Below are positions 8,028 through 16,101 of a DNA stretch of 64,000 bases, piece after piece; positions within the stretch are counted from its first letter, which is position 1; the number at the start of each line of letters is the position of its first letter. This DNA is from Hyphomicrobiales bacterium (lineage in GTDB: Bacteria; Pseudomonadota; Alphaproteobacteria; Rhizobiales; Rhizobiaceae). The notes beneath the pieces were generated by a model that saw only the letters and a program-made list of their open reading frames with translations, was not told the DNA's origin and searched no databases. The DNA is taken from assembly GCA_900465685.1 (NCBI GenBank), contig UEGR01000026.1, positions 1-64,000 of the forward strand, given 5' to 3'. A program made the translations under genes and the position numbers.

Positions 8028-8048
8028 CCAGTCTATTGGGAGGAAACA

Positions 8049-8960
8049 ATGGATCTAGCAGGCTACCGCCAGGTGCTTCGCGGCATTTCGGGCGTGCATG
8101 CAACCGCTTATAACGCGCAGGGCGAAATCGACCCGGCGCTGACGGCAAAAATTGTCTCGCGCATCGCTGATGCCGGCGTTCATAACATTGTCAGTGGCGG
8201 CAACACCGGAGAGTTCTATAGCCTGACCGAAGACGAAGTCATTCGCTTGCAGGCTTTGGCAATTGAGGCCGTTGCCGGAAAGGCAGCCGTCACCGCCGCT
8301 GCAGGACGTTCGGTGCGTGAAGCCATAAAAGTAGCAAAAGCGGCAGGCAGTGCCGGTGCGGACGGCGTGATGATCCATCACCCGCTCGATCCCTTTGCAG
8401 CTCCGCACGCTCAGGTGGATTATTTTATCGCGATTGCAGAAGCGATTGAACTGCCCATCGTCGCCTATATCCGTTCTGATCTGATACCGCTTGATGAAAT
8501 GGTTCGGCTTGCCACCCATCCGAAAGTCGCCGGGGTCAAGTTCGCATCCCAAAACACAATGCTGTTCTTTGAATGCTGCCGAGCAACAAAAGGAATGGAT
8601 GCCACCTGGATTTGCGGCCTTGCGGAAAGTTGGGCCCTGCCCTTCTATGCGCTCGGTGGACGCGGCTTCACATCCGGGCTGGTCAATGTTGCGCCCAAGC
8701 GTTCGCTCGCCGTGTGGAATGCACTGGAAGCAGGTGATTACAACCGCGCGCGTTCGCTCGTTGAGAGCATCGCCGAATTCGAAACCATGCGCACAAAATA
8801 CCGCAATGGCGCCAATGTGACGGTCGTCAAGGAAGCTTTGCAAATCCAGGGGCTAGCCGTTGGCAAGGTCCGGCTTCCGGGGCTGCCGCAACTTGAAAAG
8901 CATGACCGCGAAACGCTTCAGCAGATCGTCGCGGGTTGGGAGACAGATGGCTTAGTCTGA
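8049..8960 (+). CDS. DapA family dehydratase/aldolase for 2-keto-3-deoxy sugar acid
   Basis: A 303-residue class I aldolase-fold enzyme of the dihydrodipicolinate synthase family. The Schiff-base lysine is K164 (GVK), the partner tyrosine Y140 (VAY), and the family glycine-rich entry SGGNTGEFYSLT lies at 49-60. It is not the lysine-pathway DapA: it stands in a sugar-acid operon with a uronate dehydrogenase and lactonase, where relatives (KdgD) convert 5-keto-4-deoxyglucarate to 2-oxoglutarate semialdehyde and CO2, and others cleave 2-keto-3-deoxy-aldonates. I cannot choose between dehydratase-decarboxylase and aldolase. A gene for the semialdehyde dehydrogenase is not seen nearby. Confidence 0.8.
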   Translation: MDLAGYRQVLRGISGVHATAYNAQGEIDPALTAKIVSRIADAGVHNIVSGGNTGEFYSLTEDEVIRLQALAIEAVAGKAAVTAAAGRSVREAIKVAKAAGSAGADGVMIHHPLDPFAAPHAQVDYFIAIAEAIELPIVAYIRSDLIPLDEMVRLATHPKVAGVKFASQNTMLFFECCRATKGMDATWICGLAESWALPFYALGGRGFTSGLVNVAPKRSLAVWNALEAGDYNRARSLVESIAEFETMRTKYRNGANVTVVKEALQIQGLAVGKVRLPGLPQLEKHDRETLQQIVAGWETDGLV

Positions 8961-9027
8961 CAGATGAAATCAGGGCGTCCTGACAGGGAGAAGACGGACG
9001 CACCGCAGAACCAAAATGGAGGAGAAC

Positions 9028-10212
9028 ATGAATAAGGGAATTTCACGCCGTACATTCATGGCGGGGGCCGGGCTTGCAACGGGCATGGGCGTCATGCTGC
9101 CGAAAGGTGTTTGGGCACAGTCGGCAAAGCTGCCGTCGTCACCCGTAGCATTGAACGTTATCGATGCTGCCGGCAATCTTGCCCTGACCCAACCGATATT
9201 TGATAATTTTGCATCCGAACAAAAAGCGCTTGTTTCGCGTTTTACTTTCAACAAAGCGCCAGCGCCTGAACTTCCGGGAAAGATCAAGGCTCAACAACGC
9301 GCCAACCGCGTCGATATCGATCTGGTCATTGTCGGCCCAGACGCACTGTCGGCAGGACTTGCGGACGATATCTGGACCGATATCATTGCTCTACCGGAAA
9401 ACGGCCTGCCCAAGCTTCAGGACATCTATCTAGAGCCAGCATGGCGCATGCAGGAAATGTCCAAGGGCAAAGGTGTCGTGGTTTCTTATTACCCGTCGGG
9501 CCCACTTCTTGAATTCCATCCGGACAAGGTCAGGACCGCGCCTAAAAACGCTGAGGAACTTCTGGCCTGGACCAAGGAGAACCCGAAGAAGTTCATTTAT
9601 GCACGTCCCGCCAATTCCGGTCCCGGTCGCACATTCCTGATGGGCCTGCCCTATCTTCTCGGCGACAGCAATCCGAAAGATCCTATCAATGGCTGGGAAA
9701 AAACCTGGGCCTATCTGAAGGAATTGCACAAGAACATCGAATATTATCCAGCTGGTACCGGCGCCCTGATGAAGGAACTGGGCGAAGGCACTCGTGATAT
9801 GACGGTGACCACCACGGGCTGGGACATCAATCCGCGTGCGCTCGGCGTCGTGCCGAAGGAGATGGGTGTCAGCAAGCTTGAGGGTTTCCATTGGGTTTGC
9901 GATGCGCATTATTTTGCAATTCCAAAGGGTGTTTCGGAAGAAAAGATCGCCGTTTTGATGGAGTTCATCAAATTCGCATTGAAGCCGGATCAGCAGGCTT
10001 ATTCTTACGATGCCGGTTATTTCTATCCAGGCCCTGCGGTCAAGGACGTTACGATTGAGATGGCACCAAAGGAGAGCCAGAACATCATCACTGAATTCGG
10101 ACGCCCCGAATATGCGGAGTGGATCGCCAACAATCCGATTGAGCTGCCGCTTGAACCGGAGGCGCTTGTAGCCGCTTTCCGGCGCTGGGATGAAGAGGTC
10201 GCGGCCAGCTAA
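9028..10212 (+). CDS. ABC transporter substrate-binding protein, Tat-exported
   Basis: A 394-residue periplasmic binding protein. The N-terminus carries a twin-arginine signal (S-RR-TFMAGAG, R7-R8) and a cleavage site after about residue 31 (VWAQ). The fold resembles the polyamine/iron type (PotD/AfuA-like) rather than the classic sugar binders. The start at 9028 follows GGAGGA; an ATG four codons earlier would consume that site. It begins an ABC operon with a PotA-type ATPase and two permeases. Given the surrounding enzymes the ligand is probably a uronate, aldarate or their lactone, which would be unusual for this binder type. Confidence 0.83.
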   Translation: MNKGISRRTFMAGAGLATGMGVMLPKGVWAQSAKLPSSPVALNVIDAAGNLALTQPIFDNFASEQKALVSRFTFNKAPAPELPGKIKAQQRANRVDIDLVIVGPDALSAGLADDIWTDIIALPENGLPKLQDIYLEPAWRMQEMSKGKGVVVSYYPSGPLLEFHPDKVRTAPKNAEELLAWTKENPKKFIYARPANSGPGRTFLMGLPYLLGDSNPKDPINGWEKTWAYLKELHKNIEYYPAGTGALMKELGEGTRDMTVTTTGWDINPRALGVVPKEMGVSKLEGFHWVCDAHYFAIPKGVSEEKIAVLMEFIKFALKPDQQAYSYDAGYFYPGPAVKDVTIEMAPKESQNIITEFGRPEYAEWIANNPIELPLEPEALVAAFRRWDEEVAAS

Positions 10213-10228
10213 GCTCTTAAACGGGCAT

Positions 10229-10259
10229 TTCCGGGCGAGCTGCATCGGCCCGCCCGGAA
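10229..10259 (+). terminator. Intercistronic hairpin after the binding-protein gene
   Basis: A 9-bp perfect stem (TTCCGGGCG 10229-10237, complement 10251-10259) with a 13-base loop lies 17 bases after the binding-protein stop. It has no T-run. Such hairpins often protect the abundant binding-protein mRNA. The distal arm contains the GGAAG that would serve as ribosome site for the ATPase gene, so folding could also lower its translation. Confidence 0.6.
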
Positions 10260-10265
10260 GGGTCC

Positions 10266-11357
10266 ATGATCGTCAAACCAATCATGGTGTTTGCGTCAAT
10301 GTCCTTTCAAGAACTCCGGCTAGACCGGATGAGCCGATCATTCGGAACTTTCAATGCGCTGAGGGAAATCAACCTCACCATCCGGAAAGGCGAGTTTATC
10401 GCACTTCTCGGCCCTTCCGGTTGCGGAAAATCAACCGCTCTCAATTGCATTGCCGGTCTTCTCGGCACGACGGGTGGCGGCATTTATATCGATAACCGTC
10501 GCGTCGACCAGCTAAAGCCGGAGGATCGTGGCTTTGGCATGGTTTTCCAGAACTATGCGCTGTTTCCGCATATGAACGTCCTGCAGAATGTTGGCTTCGG
10601 CCTTAAAATGCGCGGGCTGGCCAAAAGCGAAATAGAAAAGCGCTCACGTGCTGCGCTCGCTCTGGTGCGCTTGCAAGGACAGGAAGAAAAGCTCCCCGGA
10701 CAACTCTCTGGCGGCCAACAACAGCGTGTAGCCATTGCCCGTGCTATTGTGATCGAGCCTCCTCTCGTTTTGATGGACGAACCGCTTTCCAATCTCGACG
10801 CCAAGCTTCGCCTTGAGATGCGCGCCGAAATCCGTCGCATTCATAATCAGCTTGGTTCCACCACAATCTACGTTACGCACGATCAGGATGAAGCCCTGTC
10901 ACTTGCAGATCGCATCGTGGTGTTGCGTGATGGTGAGATCCGTCAGGTTGGCAAACCCAACGAGCTTTATGAAGCGCCTCTTTACAGAGACGTTGCCGCA
11001 TTCATGGGATTCCGAAACGCCCTACCCGGTAAGATCACCCGTATAGAAAACGGACAAGCGACGATAGCGGTCGCTGGCAGTGAACTGACCGGGCGGGCGG
11101 CCGATACGTTGAAAGTCGGAGACGAAGCCATTTTGATGGCGCGCGGCGACGATGTCGTTTCAGGCTCAGCCCATCAGAACACCCTACAGGCAACTGTCGA
11201 AACCATCGAGTATCGTGGCCGTGAATATGTGGGCACAGCACGCACGCAAACGGGTCTGGAATTGATCTTTCACGGTCCCAAAGGCGTAGAGCCCGGCAGC
11301 CAGATTGAACTTGGCATTGATGCCGCCAATGCGCTTGTCTTTCCGGCGGAGGGCTGA
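10266..11357 (+). CDS. ABC transporter ATP-binding protein (PotA/MalK type)
   Basis: A 363-residue ATPase. Walker A is GPSGCGKST (about 55-63), the Q-loop follows in MVFQNYALFPHM, the signature is LSGGQQQR, Walker B is VLMDEP and the switch is in THDQDEA. A C-terminal TOBE-like region (about 250-355) marks it as the importer type for polyamines, sugars or iron. The ATG at 10266 has GGAAGGG just upstream; a second ATG at 10299 lacks a site. It would power the two permeases encoded next. Confidence 0.9.
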   Translation: MIVKPIMVFASMSFQELRLDRMSRSFGTFNALREINLTIRKGEFIALLGPSGCGKSTALNCIAGLLGTTGGGIYIDNRRVDQLKPEDRGFGMVFQNYALFPHMNVLQNVGFGLKMRGLAKSEIEKRSRAALALVRLQGQEEKLPGQLSGGQQQRVAIARAIVIEPPLVLMDEPLSNLDAKLRLEMRAEIRRIHNQLGSTTIYVTHDQDEALSLADRIVVLRDGEIRQVGKPNELYEAPLYRDVAAFMGFRNALPGKITRIENGQATIAVAGSELTGRAADTLKVGDEAILMARGDDVVSGSAHQNTLQATVETIEYRGREYVGTARTQTGLELIFHGPKGVEPGSQIELGIDAANALVFPAEG

Positions 11358-11360
11358 GAC

Positions 11361-12278
11361 ATGGCCGATATAGCTCAAGAGCGATATGCCGAAGCTCCAC
11401 TGACACCTGGGCTGCGACAAAGGCTGGCCAATCGTGGCTTTGACGGCGTGACGCTGCTGATCCTGCCCGCTCTGTTGTTTGTGATCGGCGTCTTCATTTA
11501 CCCGTTTCTCTATGGTCTGGTTCTGTCGTTCAATCCGTTGGATGGCGGTGGCGCATTCGCCAATTACGCAAAATTCTTCTCCGACCCGTTTCTCTATAAA
11601 ACCATCGGCGCCACCCTGTGGCTTGCCGTTCCGGTTACGATTATCAGTGTGTTGTTTGCGGTGCCGATCGCCCTGCGCGTTCGACTGATGCGTCGTCAGA
11701 GGCTGCTGACGACCATCCTTGTTCTGCCTATTACGCTTGGCACAGTTCTGATTGCGGAAGGCCTGCTCAATTATCTCGGTCCACAGGGCTGGTTCAGTCG
11801 CACACTGATTTTCATCGGCCTGATCGACAGTCCGCTGAAGCTGACCAACAATTACTGGGGTGTCTTCGCTTCGCTCGTCATAACCGTCTTTCCATTCACG
11901 TTTCTACTGACGCTCTCCTATATCACCGGCATCGACCCTGCATTGGAACGGGCGGCGGCCACACATGGAGCCAATAGCTGGCAGCGTTTTCGGTATGTCA
12001 TGCTGCCCTTGCTGGTGCCGGGACTGGTTGTCGCGGCCTGCCTTACCTTCGTTCAGGCTTTTGCCGTCTTTCCGTCCGCCGTGCTCTTGGGCGCTCCATC
12101 AGGCCCCACACGCGTCATATCCATTGCTGCAGCACAAGCTGCATTCGAGCAGTACGACGACTCCATGGCATCTTCGATCGCCATGATCATGGCAGCGGTA
12201 CAGTTGCTCGTCGTCGGCGCGCTTCTCGGCGTCCGCTCGCTTTTCTATCGTGGCTCGACAGCGGGCGGGAAGGGATAA
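11361..12278 (+). CDS. ABC transporter permease (PotB type)
   Basis: A 305-residue inner-membrane permease with about six helices. The EAA loop that docks on the ATPase is ERAAATHGANSWQRFRYVMLPLLVPG. It starts three bases after the ATPase stop and ends three bases before the second permease, so the three are translated together. It forms the channel of the sugar-acid locus importer with the next gene product. Confidence 0.9.
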   Translation: MADIAQERYAEAPLTPGLRQRLANRGFDGVTLLILPALLFVIGVFIYPFLYGLVLSFNPLDGGGAFANYAKFFSDPFLYKTIGATLWLAVPVTIISVLFAVPIALRVRLMRRQRLLTTILVLPITLGTVLIAEGLLNYLGPQGWFSRTLIFIGLIDSPLKLTNNYWGVFASLVITVFPFTFLLTLSYITGIDPALERAAATHGANSWQRFRYVMLPLLVPGLVVAACLTFVQAFAVFPSAVLLGAPSGPTRVISIAAAQAAFEQYDDSMASSIAMIMAAVQLLVVGALLGVRSLFYRGSTAGGKG

Positions 12279-12281
12279 ATC

Positions 12282-13124
12282 ATGGTTCGCGATACATCCC
12301 TTCTCTCTAAACTCTGGATCACGGTTGTCTGGCTTCTGACCGGCTTCTTCGTTCTCAATGTACTGGCGGTCATCACGGCTGTGGTCGTATCGAGTTTCGG
12401 CACGCGCTGGCTTGGCACCTGGTTGCCGGACGCTTTCACGACGCGTTGGTATGCGGCGGCTTGGGCCGAATTTCAGCTGGATCAGGTCTTGCTGGTAACG
12501 TTTCAGGTGGTCTTTGCCGTTGTTATTCTATCCGGCATTCTCGGCGTAACCGCTGCCTACGCGATGGCTCGACGCGATTTTCCCGGCAAGAAATTCGTGT
12601 TGCTGATTTTCCTTTTGCCCCTGCTCGTACCACCGATAACCTTCGGGATACCACTTGCAACCGTTCTCTATAAATTCGGTGTCGGTGGAACATTCTGGGG
12701 TGTCGTTCTTGCCAATCTCGTACCGACCGTACCTTTTGTCATTCTCGTTATGATCCCGTTCATCGAGCAGATCGACCCTAAGGTCGAAGCCGCAGCGCGT
12801 GTTTTTGGTGCCGGGACATTCAAACTCTTCATCCATGTGCTTCTGCCCATGCTTTTACCCGGAGTTCTGGCGGCCATGCTTCTGGTTCTGGTGCGAACTG
12901 TGGCCATGTTTGAACTGACCTTCCTGACAGCAGGTCCCACATCGCAAACACTTGTGGTGGCACTTTACTATTCGGTGTTCGCTGCCGGTGTTCGCTCCGT
13001 CCAATCCATCGATGCCATGGCCGTGATTTATATGGTCACTTCGCTGGTCTGGCTCCTTCTGGCCCTGCGCTTCGTCAATCCCACGCAAATTGTTGCGCGC
13101 AACCGTCAACCATCCGCGCATTAG
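12282..13124 (+). CDS. ABC transporter permease (PotC type)
   Basis: A 280-residue permease with about six helices. The EAA loop reads EAAARVFGAGTFKLFIHVLLP, with the usual glycine. It pairs with the preceding permease as the heterodimeric channel. The C-terminal ten residues are cytoplasmic and basic. The enolase-superfamily gene starts 26 bases downstream. Confidence 0.9.
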   Translation: MVRDTSLLSKLWITVVWLLTGFFVLNVLAVITAVVVSSFGTRWLGTWLPDAFTTRWYAAAWAEFQLDQVLLVTFQVVFAVVILSGILGVTAAYAMARRDFPGKKFVLLIFLLPLLVPPITFGIPLATVLYKFGVGGTFWGVVLANLVPTVPFVILVMIPFIEQIDPKVEAAARVFGAGTFKLFIHVLLPMLLPGVLAAMLLVLVRTVAMFELTFLTAGPTSQTLVVALYYSVFAAGVRSVQSIDAMAVIYMVTSLVWLLLALRFVNPTQIVARNRQPSAH

Positions 13125-13150
13125 CGTGCAAGACTGAACAGGAGCCTCTG

Positions 13151-14350
13151 ATGAAGATCACGGCTGTCGAAACGGTGCAGTTACCGCACCTGAACAACAT
13201 CTTGTGGGTTCAAATCCACACTGATGAAGGCATCGTGGGTCTGGGCGAGACATTTCGCGGCGCGAATGCCGTGGCTGCCTATATTCATAGTGATATTGCG
13301 CCGCAACTGATCGGCCAGAACCCGCTTGAGATCGACCGGATATCCAAACTGCTGTTGGAGCCCTATGTCGGCTTTCGATCTTCCGGTGTGGAAATCCGCG
13401 CCGCTTCTGCCATCGATATCGCACTTTGGGATATTTTTGGAAAGGTCACCGGACAGCCAATCCACCAACTGCTGGGTGGGCTGTCGCGGCAATCCATCCG
13501 TACTTACAATACCTGTGCAGGCTACACCTATAACAAGAGCGGCTCGCGGCGCTATATCGGCGATACGGACGAAGGCACGGAAGGGCCTTACGAAGACCAG
13601 CTTGCCTTTCATCGCGATGCGGGAGCGCTGGCCGAAAGCCTCCTTTCCGAAGGCATTACAGCCATGAAAATCTGGCCGTTCGATCCATTTGCTGTGGCGT
13701 CGGGAGGCAATTTCATCCATGCGCAGGATCTGGACAAGGCCCTCGTGCCATTTCGACAAATACGCGATACTGTCGGCGACAGGATGGAGGTCATGGTCGA
13801 ATTCCACTCCATGTGGGACCTCACTTCTGCGCTAACAATTGCACGGGAACTAAAAGCGTTCCGTCCATTCTGGTCGGAAGACCCGATCAAGATGATGAAC
13901 CCGCAAGCACTTGCGGTCTATGCGCAGAAATCCGGTATTTCGGTTTGCGCCAGCGAGACAATGGCAACCCGCGCGCAATTCCTTGACGTTCTGCGCGCCG
14001 ATGCTTCCGATTATGTCATGCTGGATATTTCATGGTGCGGCGGACTTTCCGAAGCGAAGAAAATCGCCACTATGGCCGAAGCTTTCCAGCGCCCCATTGC
14101 GCCACATGACTGCACGGGTCCTGTCGTTTTCGCAGCCTCGATTCATCTGTCGCTCAATGCGCCCAATGCCATCTATCAGGAGTCTGTTCGCGCCTATTAC
14201 ACCTCGTGGTATCGCGATCTGGTCACAGTGATGCCGCGCATCGAAAACGGGCTGATCTATCCTTTTGAAGGTGCCGGGCTCGGCCTTGCACTCTCTGAAT
14301 TTGTTCTCGAACACCCTGACGTTATCCGCAGAAAGACGAACGCATTATGA
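13151..14350 (+). CDS. Mandelate racemase/enolase superfamily acid-sugar dehydratase
   Basis: A 399-residue enolase-superfamily enzyme. Likely Mg ligands are E217, E243 and E269 (VEF, WSED, ASET), general base or acid residues are K173, H219 and the H319-D320 pair (APHD). The Lys/His/His-Asp arrangement is seen in dehydratases of aldonates and aldarates (galactonate, gluconate or related acid sugars) rather than in muconate lactonising enzymes. It could make a 2-keto-3-deoxy acid that the DapA-type or RraA-type enzyme then splits. The stop overlaps the lactonase start (ATGA, 14347-14350). The exact sugar acid cannot be assigned. Confidence 0.83.
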   Translation: MKITAVETVQLPHLNNILWVQIHTDEGIVGLGETFRGANAVAAYIHSDIAPQLIGQNPLEIDRISKLLLEPYVGFRSSGVEIRAASAIDIALWDIFGKVTGQPIHQLLGGLSRQSIRTYNTCAGYTYNKSGSRRYIGDTDEGTEGPYEDQLAFHRDAGALAESLLSEGITAMKIWPFDPFAVASGGNFIHAQDLDKALVPFRQIRDTVGDRMEVMVEFHSMWDLTSALTIARELKAFRPFWSEDPIKMMNPQALAVYAQKSGISVCASETMATRAQFLDVLRADASDYVMLDISWCGGLSEAKKIATMAEAFQRPIAPHDCTGPVVFAASIHLSLNAPNAIYQESVRAYYTSWYRDLVTVMPRIENGLIYPFEGAGLGLALSEFVLEHPDVIRRKTNAL

Positions 14351-15225
14351 TTGGACCGTTTCACTGCATTGCTGATCTGCGCGGGGAACTGATGGAAAGT
14401 CCCGTCTGGGACGAGCGAAGGGCAACGCTCTTTGCGTGCGATATCAATGGGCGCAAGGTTTACGAAATTGACCTCGAAAAGGGTCCCGTGCGTGAGTGGA
14501 CTTTTGAAAGCGAAGTTCCCTGTGTGGCTCTTGCAGAGAGTGGCAAGCTGATTGTGGCTCTGGCCCGAGAAGTTATTCTGTTCGACCCGGATAGCTGTGA
14601 CAGACAGACACTCTGGAACGGCTATGACGAGCCTGACACGTCACGTCTGAATGACGGTAAGATTGGTCCCGATGGGGCGCTATGGATTGGCAGTATGGAT
14701 TGTCGTCCAACACGGCAGCCCATTGCAAAGCTCTACCGGATAACCGCCAACGGGCATGCCCAGATTATGGCAGGCGATATTGAAGTTTCGAATGGTCTCG
14801 CCTGGACACCAGACGGAACCACCATGTTCCACACGGATTCTCGTGGTCCATGGATCGACCGCTATGAGTTCAACCCGGCCACGGGCCATCTGGGTGACCG
14901 CAAACGCATTCGTAATCTCGACGAAGAAACCGGCAGGCCGGACGGTGGCGCTTGCGATGCTGACGGCACCTACTGGAGCGCTGGCGTATCCGCTGGCGTC
15001 TTGAACCGCTTCGACGCGGATGGAACTCTGCTTGCCAGTTTTCCCGTCCCGGTTCCCTCTCCGACAATGCCTTGTTTCTGCGGTCCCGATCTGAAGCAGA
15101 TTGCGCTGACGTCGCACCGCCTTGGATCGGCCGATAAATTGGCATCAGCCCCCCATTCCGGCGGCGTGCATCTCGCAACCATCGCAGTTGCCGGGGCAAA
15201 AGTGGCCCGTATGAAGGGAATTTGA
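14347..15225 (+). CDS. SMP-30/gluconolactonase family sugar lactonase
   Basis: A 292-residue six-bladed propeller of the SMP-30 family. Divalent-metal ligands are visible: E17 in MESPVW, Asn in RLNDGK, Asn in VSNGLAW and Asp in TDSRG. These enzymes open aldono- or aldarolactones in the cytoplasm. Its gene is fused by overlap to a dehydratase and lies five bases before a uronate dehydrogenase, whose product is an aldarolactone, so it most likely hydrolyses that lactone to the open acid. Confidence 0.88.
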   Translation: MIGPFHCIADLRGELMESPVWDERRATLFACDINGRKVYEIDLEKGPVREWTFESEVPCVALAESGKLIVALAREVILFDPDSCDRQTLWNGYDEPDTSRLNDGKIGPDGALWIGSMDCRPTRQPIAKLYRITANGHAQIMAGDIEVSNGLAWTPDGTTMFHTDSRGPWIDRYEFNPATGHLGDRKRIRNLDEETGRPDGGACDADGTYWSAGVSAGVLNRFDADGTLLASFPVPVPSPTMPCFCGPDLKQIALTSHRLGSADKLASAPHSGGVHLATIAVAGAKVARMKGI

Positions 15226-15229
15226 CCCA

Positions 15230-16009
15230 ATGAAACACCTCCTTTTGACCGGCGCCTCAGGTAATCTTGGCCGCATGCTGACCCGGAAACTTTCGCATGC
15301 CGGATACCGCCTGCGCCTGACCGATATTGAGCCTTTTCCCGACGCATTGCCCGAAGACGCAGAATTCATTCAGGCGGATTTGAGCAACGCCGATGCGGTT
15401 GCCGAGCTGGTTCGCGGAACCGATGCGATATTGCATTTTGGCGGCATCAGTATCGAAAAACCCTATGAACTGATCGCCCGTGCCAACCTTCTCGGCGTCA
15501 CACATATTTTCGAGGCGGCGCGTGCGGAAAAACAACGGGTGATTTTCGCCAGCTCCAATCACACGATCGGTTTCTACGAACGCGACGTTGTTCTGAACAG
15601 CGATCATCCTTTCAAACCCGATGGCTATTACGGGCTGTCCAAGGCTTATGGCGAGCTGCTCGGTCAGATGATGTTCGAGAAGCATGGCGTTGAAAGCGTT
15701 CATGTGCGGATTGGTTCATGCCTTCCGGAACCTACGGAAGCGCGGCATCTGGCCACCTGGCTGTCACAGGATGATCTGGTGCGGATTTTGATCGGAGCGG
15801 TCGAAGCGCGCGAAACCGGCTGTGCCGTTGTCTGGGGAATTTCCGCCAACGCTGGTCGCTGGTGGGAAAAAGACGATGCCAGTCGCATCGGATATGTGCC
15901 GCAGGACGACGCCTCACGTTTCGGCAATCTGGCCGAAACTGGCGATCCGATCACACGGCGGTATCAGGGCGGCGCGTTTACAGCAAAAGATTACACACGC
16001 GATGACTAG
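15230..16009 (+). CDS. udh: Uronate dehydrogenase (NAD-dependent)
   Basis: A 259-residue extended-SDR type enzyme closely patterned on Agrobacterium uronate dehydrogenase. The NAD motif is GASGNLG (8-14), followed by HFGGISIEKPYE, the ASSNHTIGFY segment with catalytic S109, and Y134-GLSK138. The GSCLPEPTEARHLATWLSQDD stretch also matches that enzyme in pattern. It oxidises D-galacturonate or D-glucuronate to the aldaro-1,5-lactone. The lactonase encoded just upstream and the dehydratases around it supply the next steps. Assignment is from memory of the family; specificity between the two uronates is open. Confidence 0.85.
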   Translation: MKHLLLTGASGNLGRMLTRKLSHAGYRLRLTDIEPFPDALPEDAEFIQADLSNADAVAELVRGTDAILHFGGISIEKPYELIARANLLGVTHIFEAARAEKQRVIFASSNHTIGFYERDVVLNSDHPFKPDGYYGLSKAYGELLGQMMFEKHGVESVHVRIGSCLPEPTEARHLATWLSQDDLVRILIGAVEARETGCAVVWGISANAGRWWEKDDASRIGYVPQDDASRFGNLAETGDPITRRYQGGAFTAKDYTRDD

Positions 16010-16101
16010 CTTCCGTGGACCAACTCATAGTGTTGCAATCACATCTAAAATTGGCTCGCGGATTATAAGCCGAGCCGGACAATTTTCGGGGAGAACTTGA
16101 A

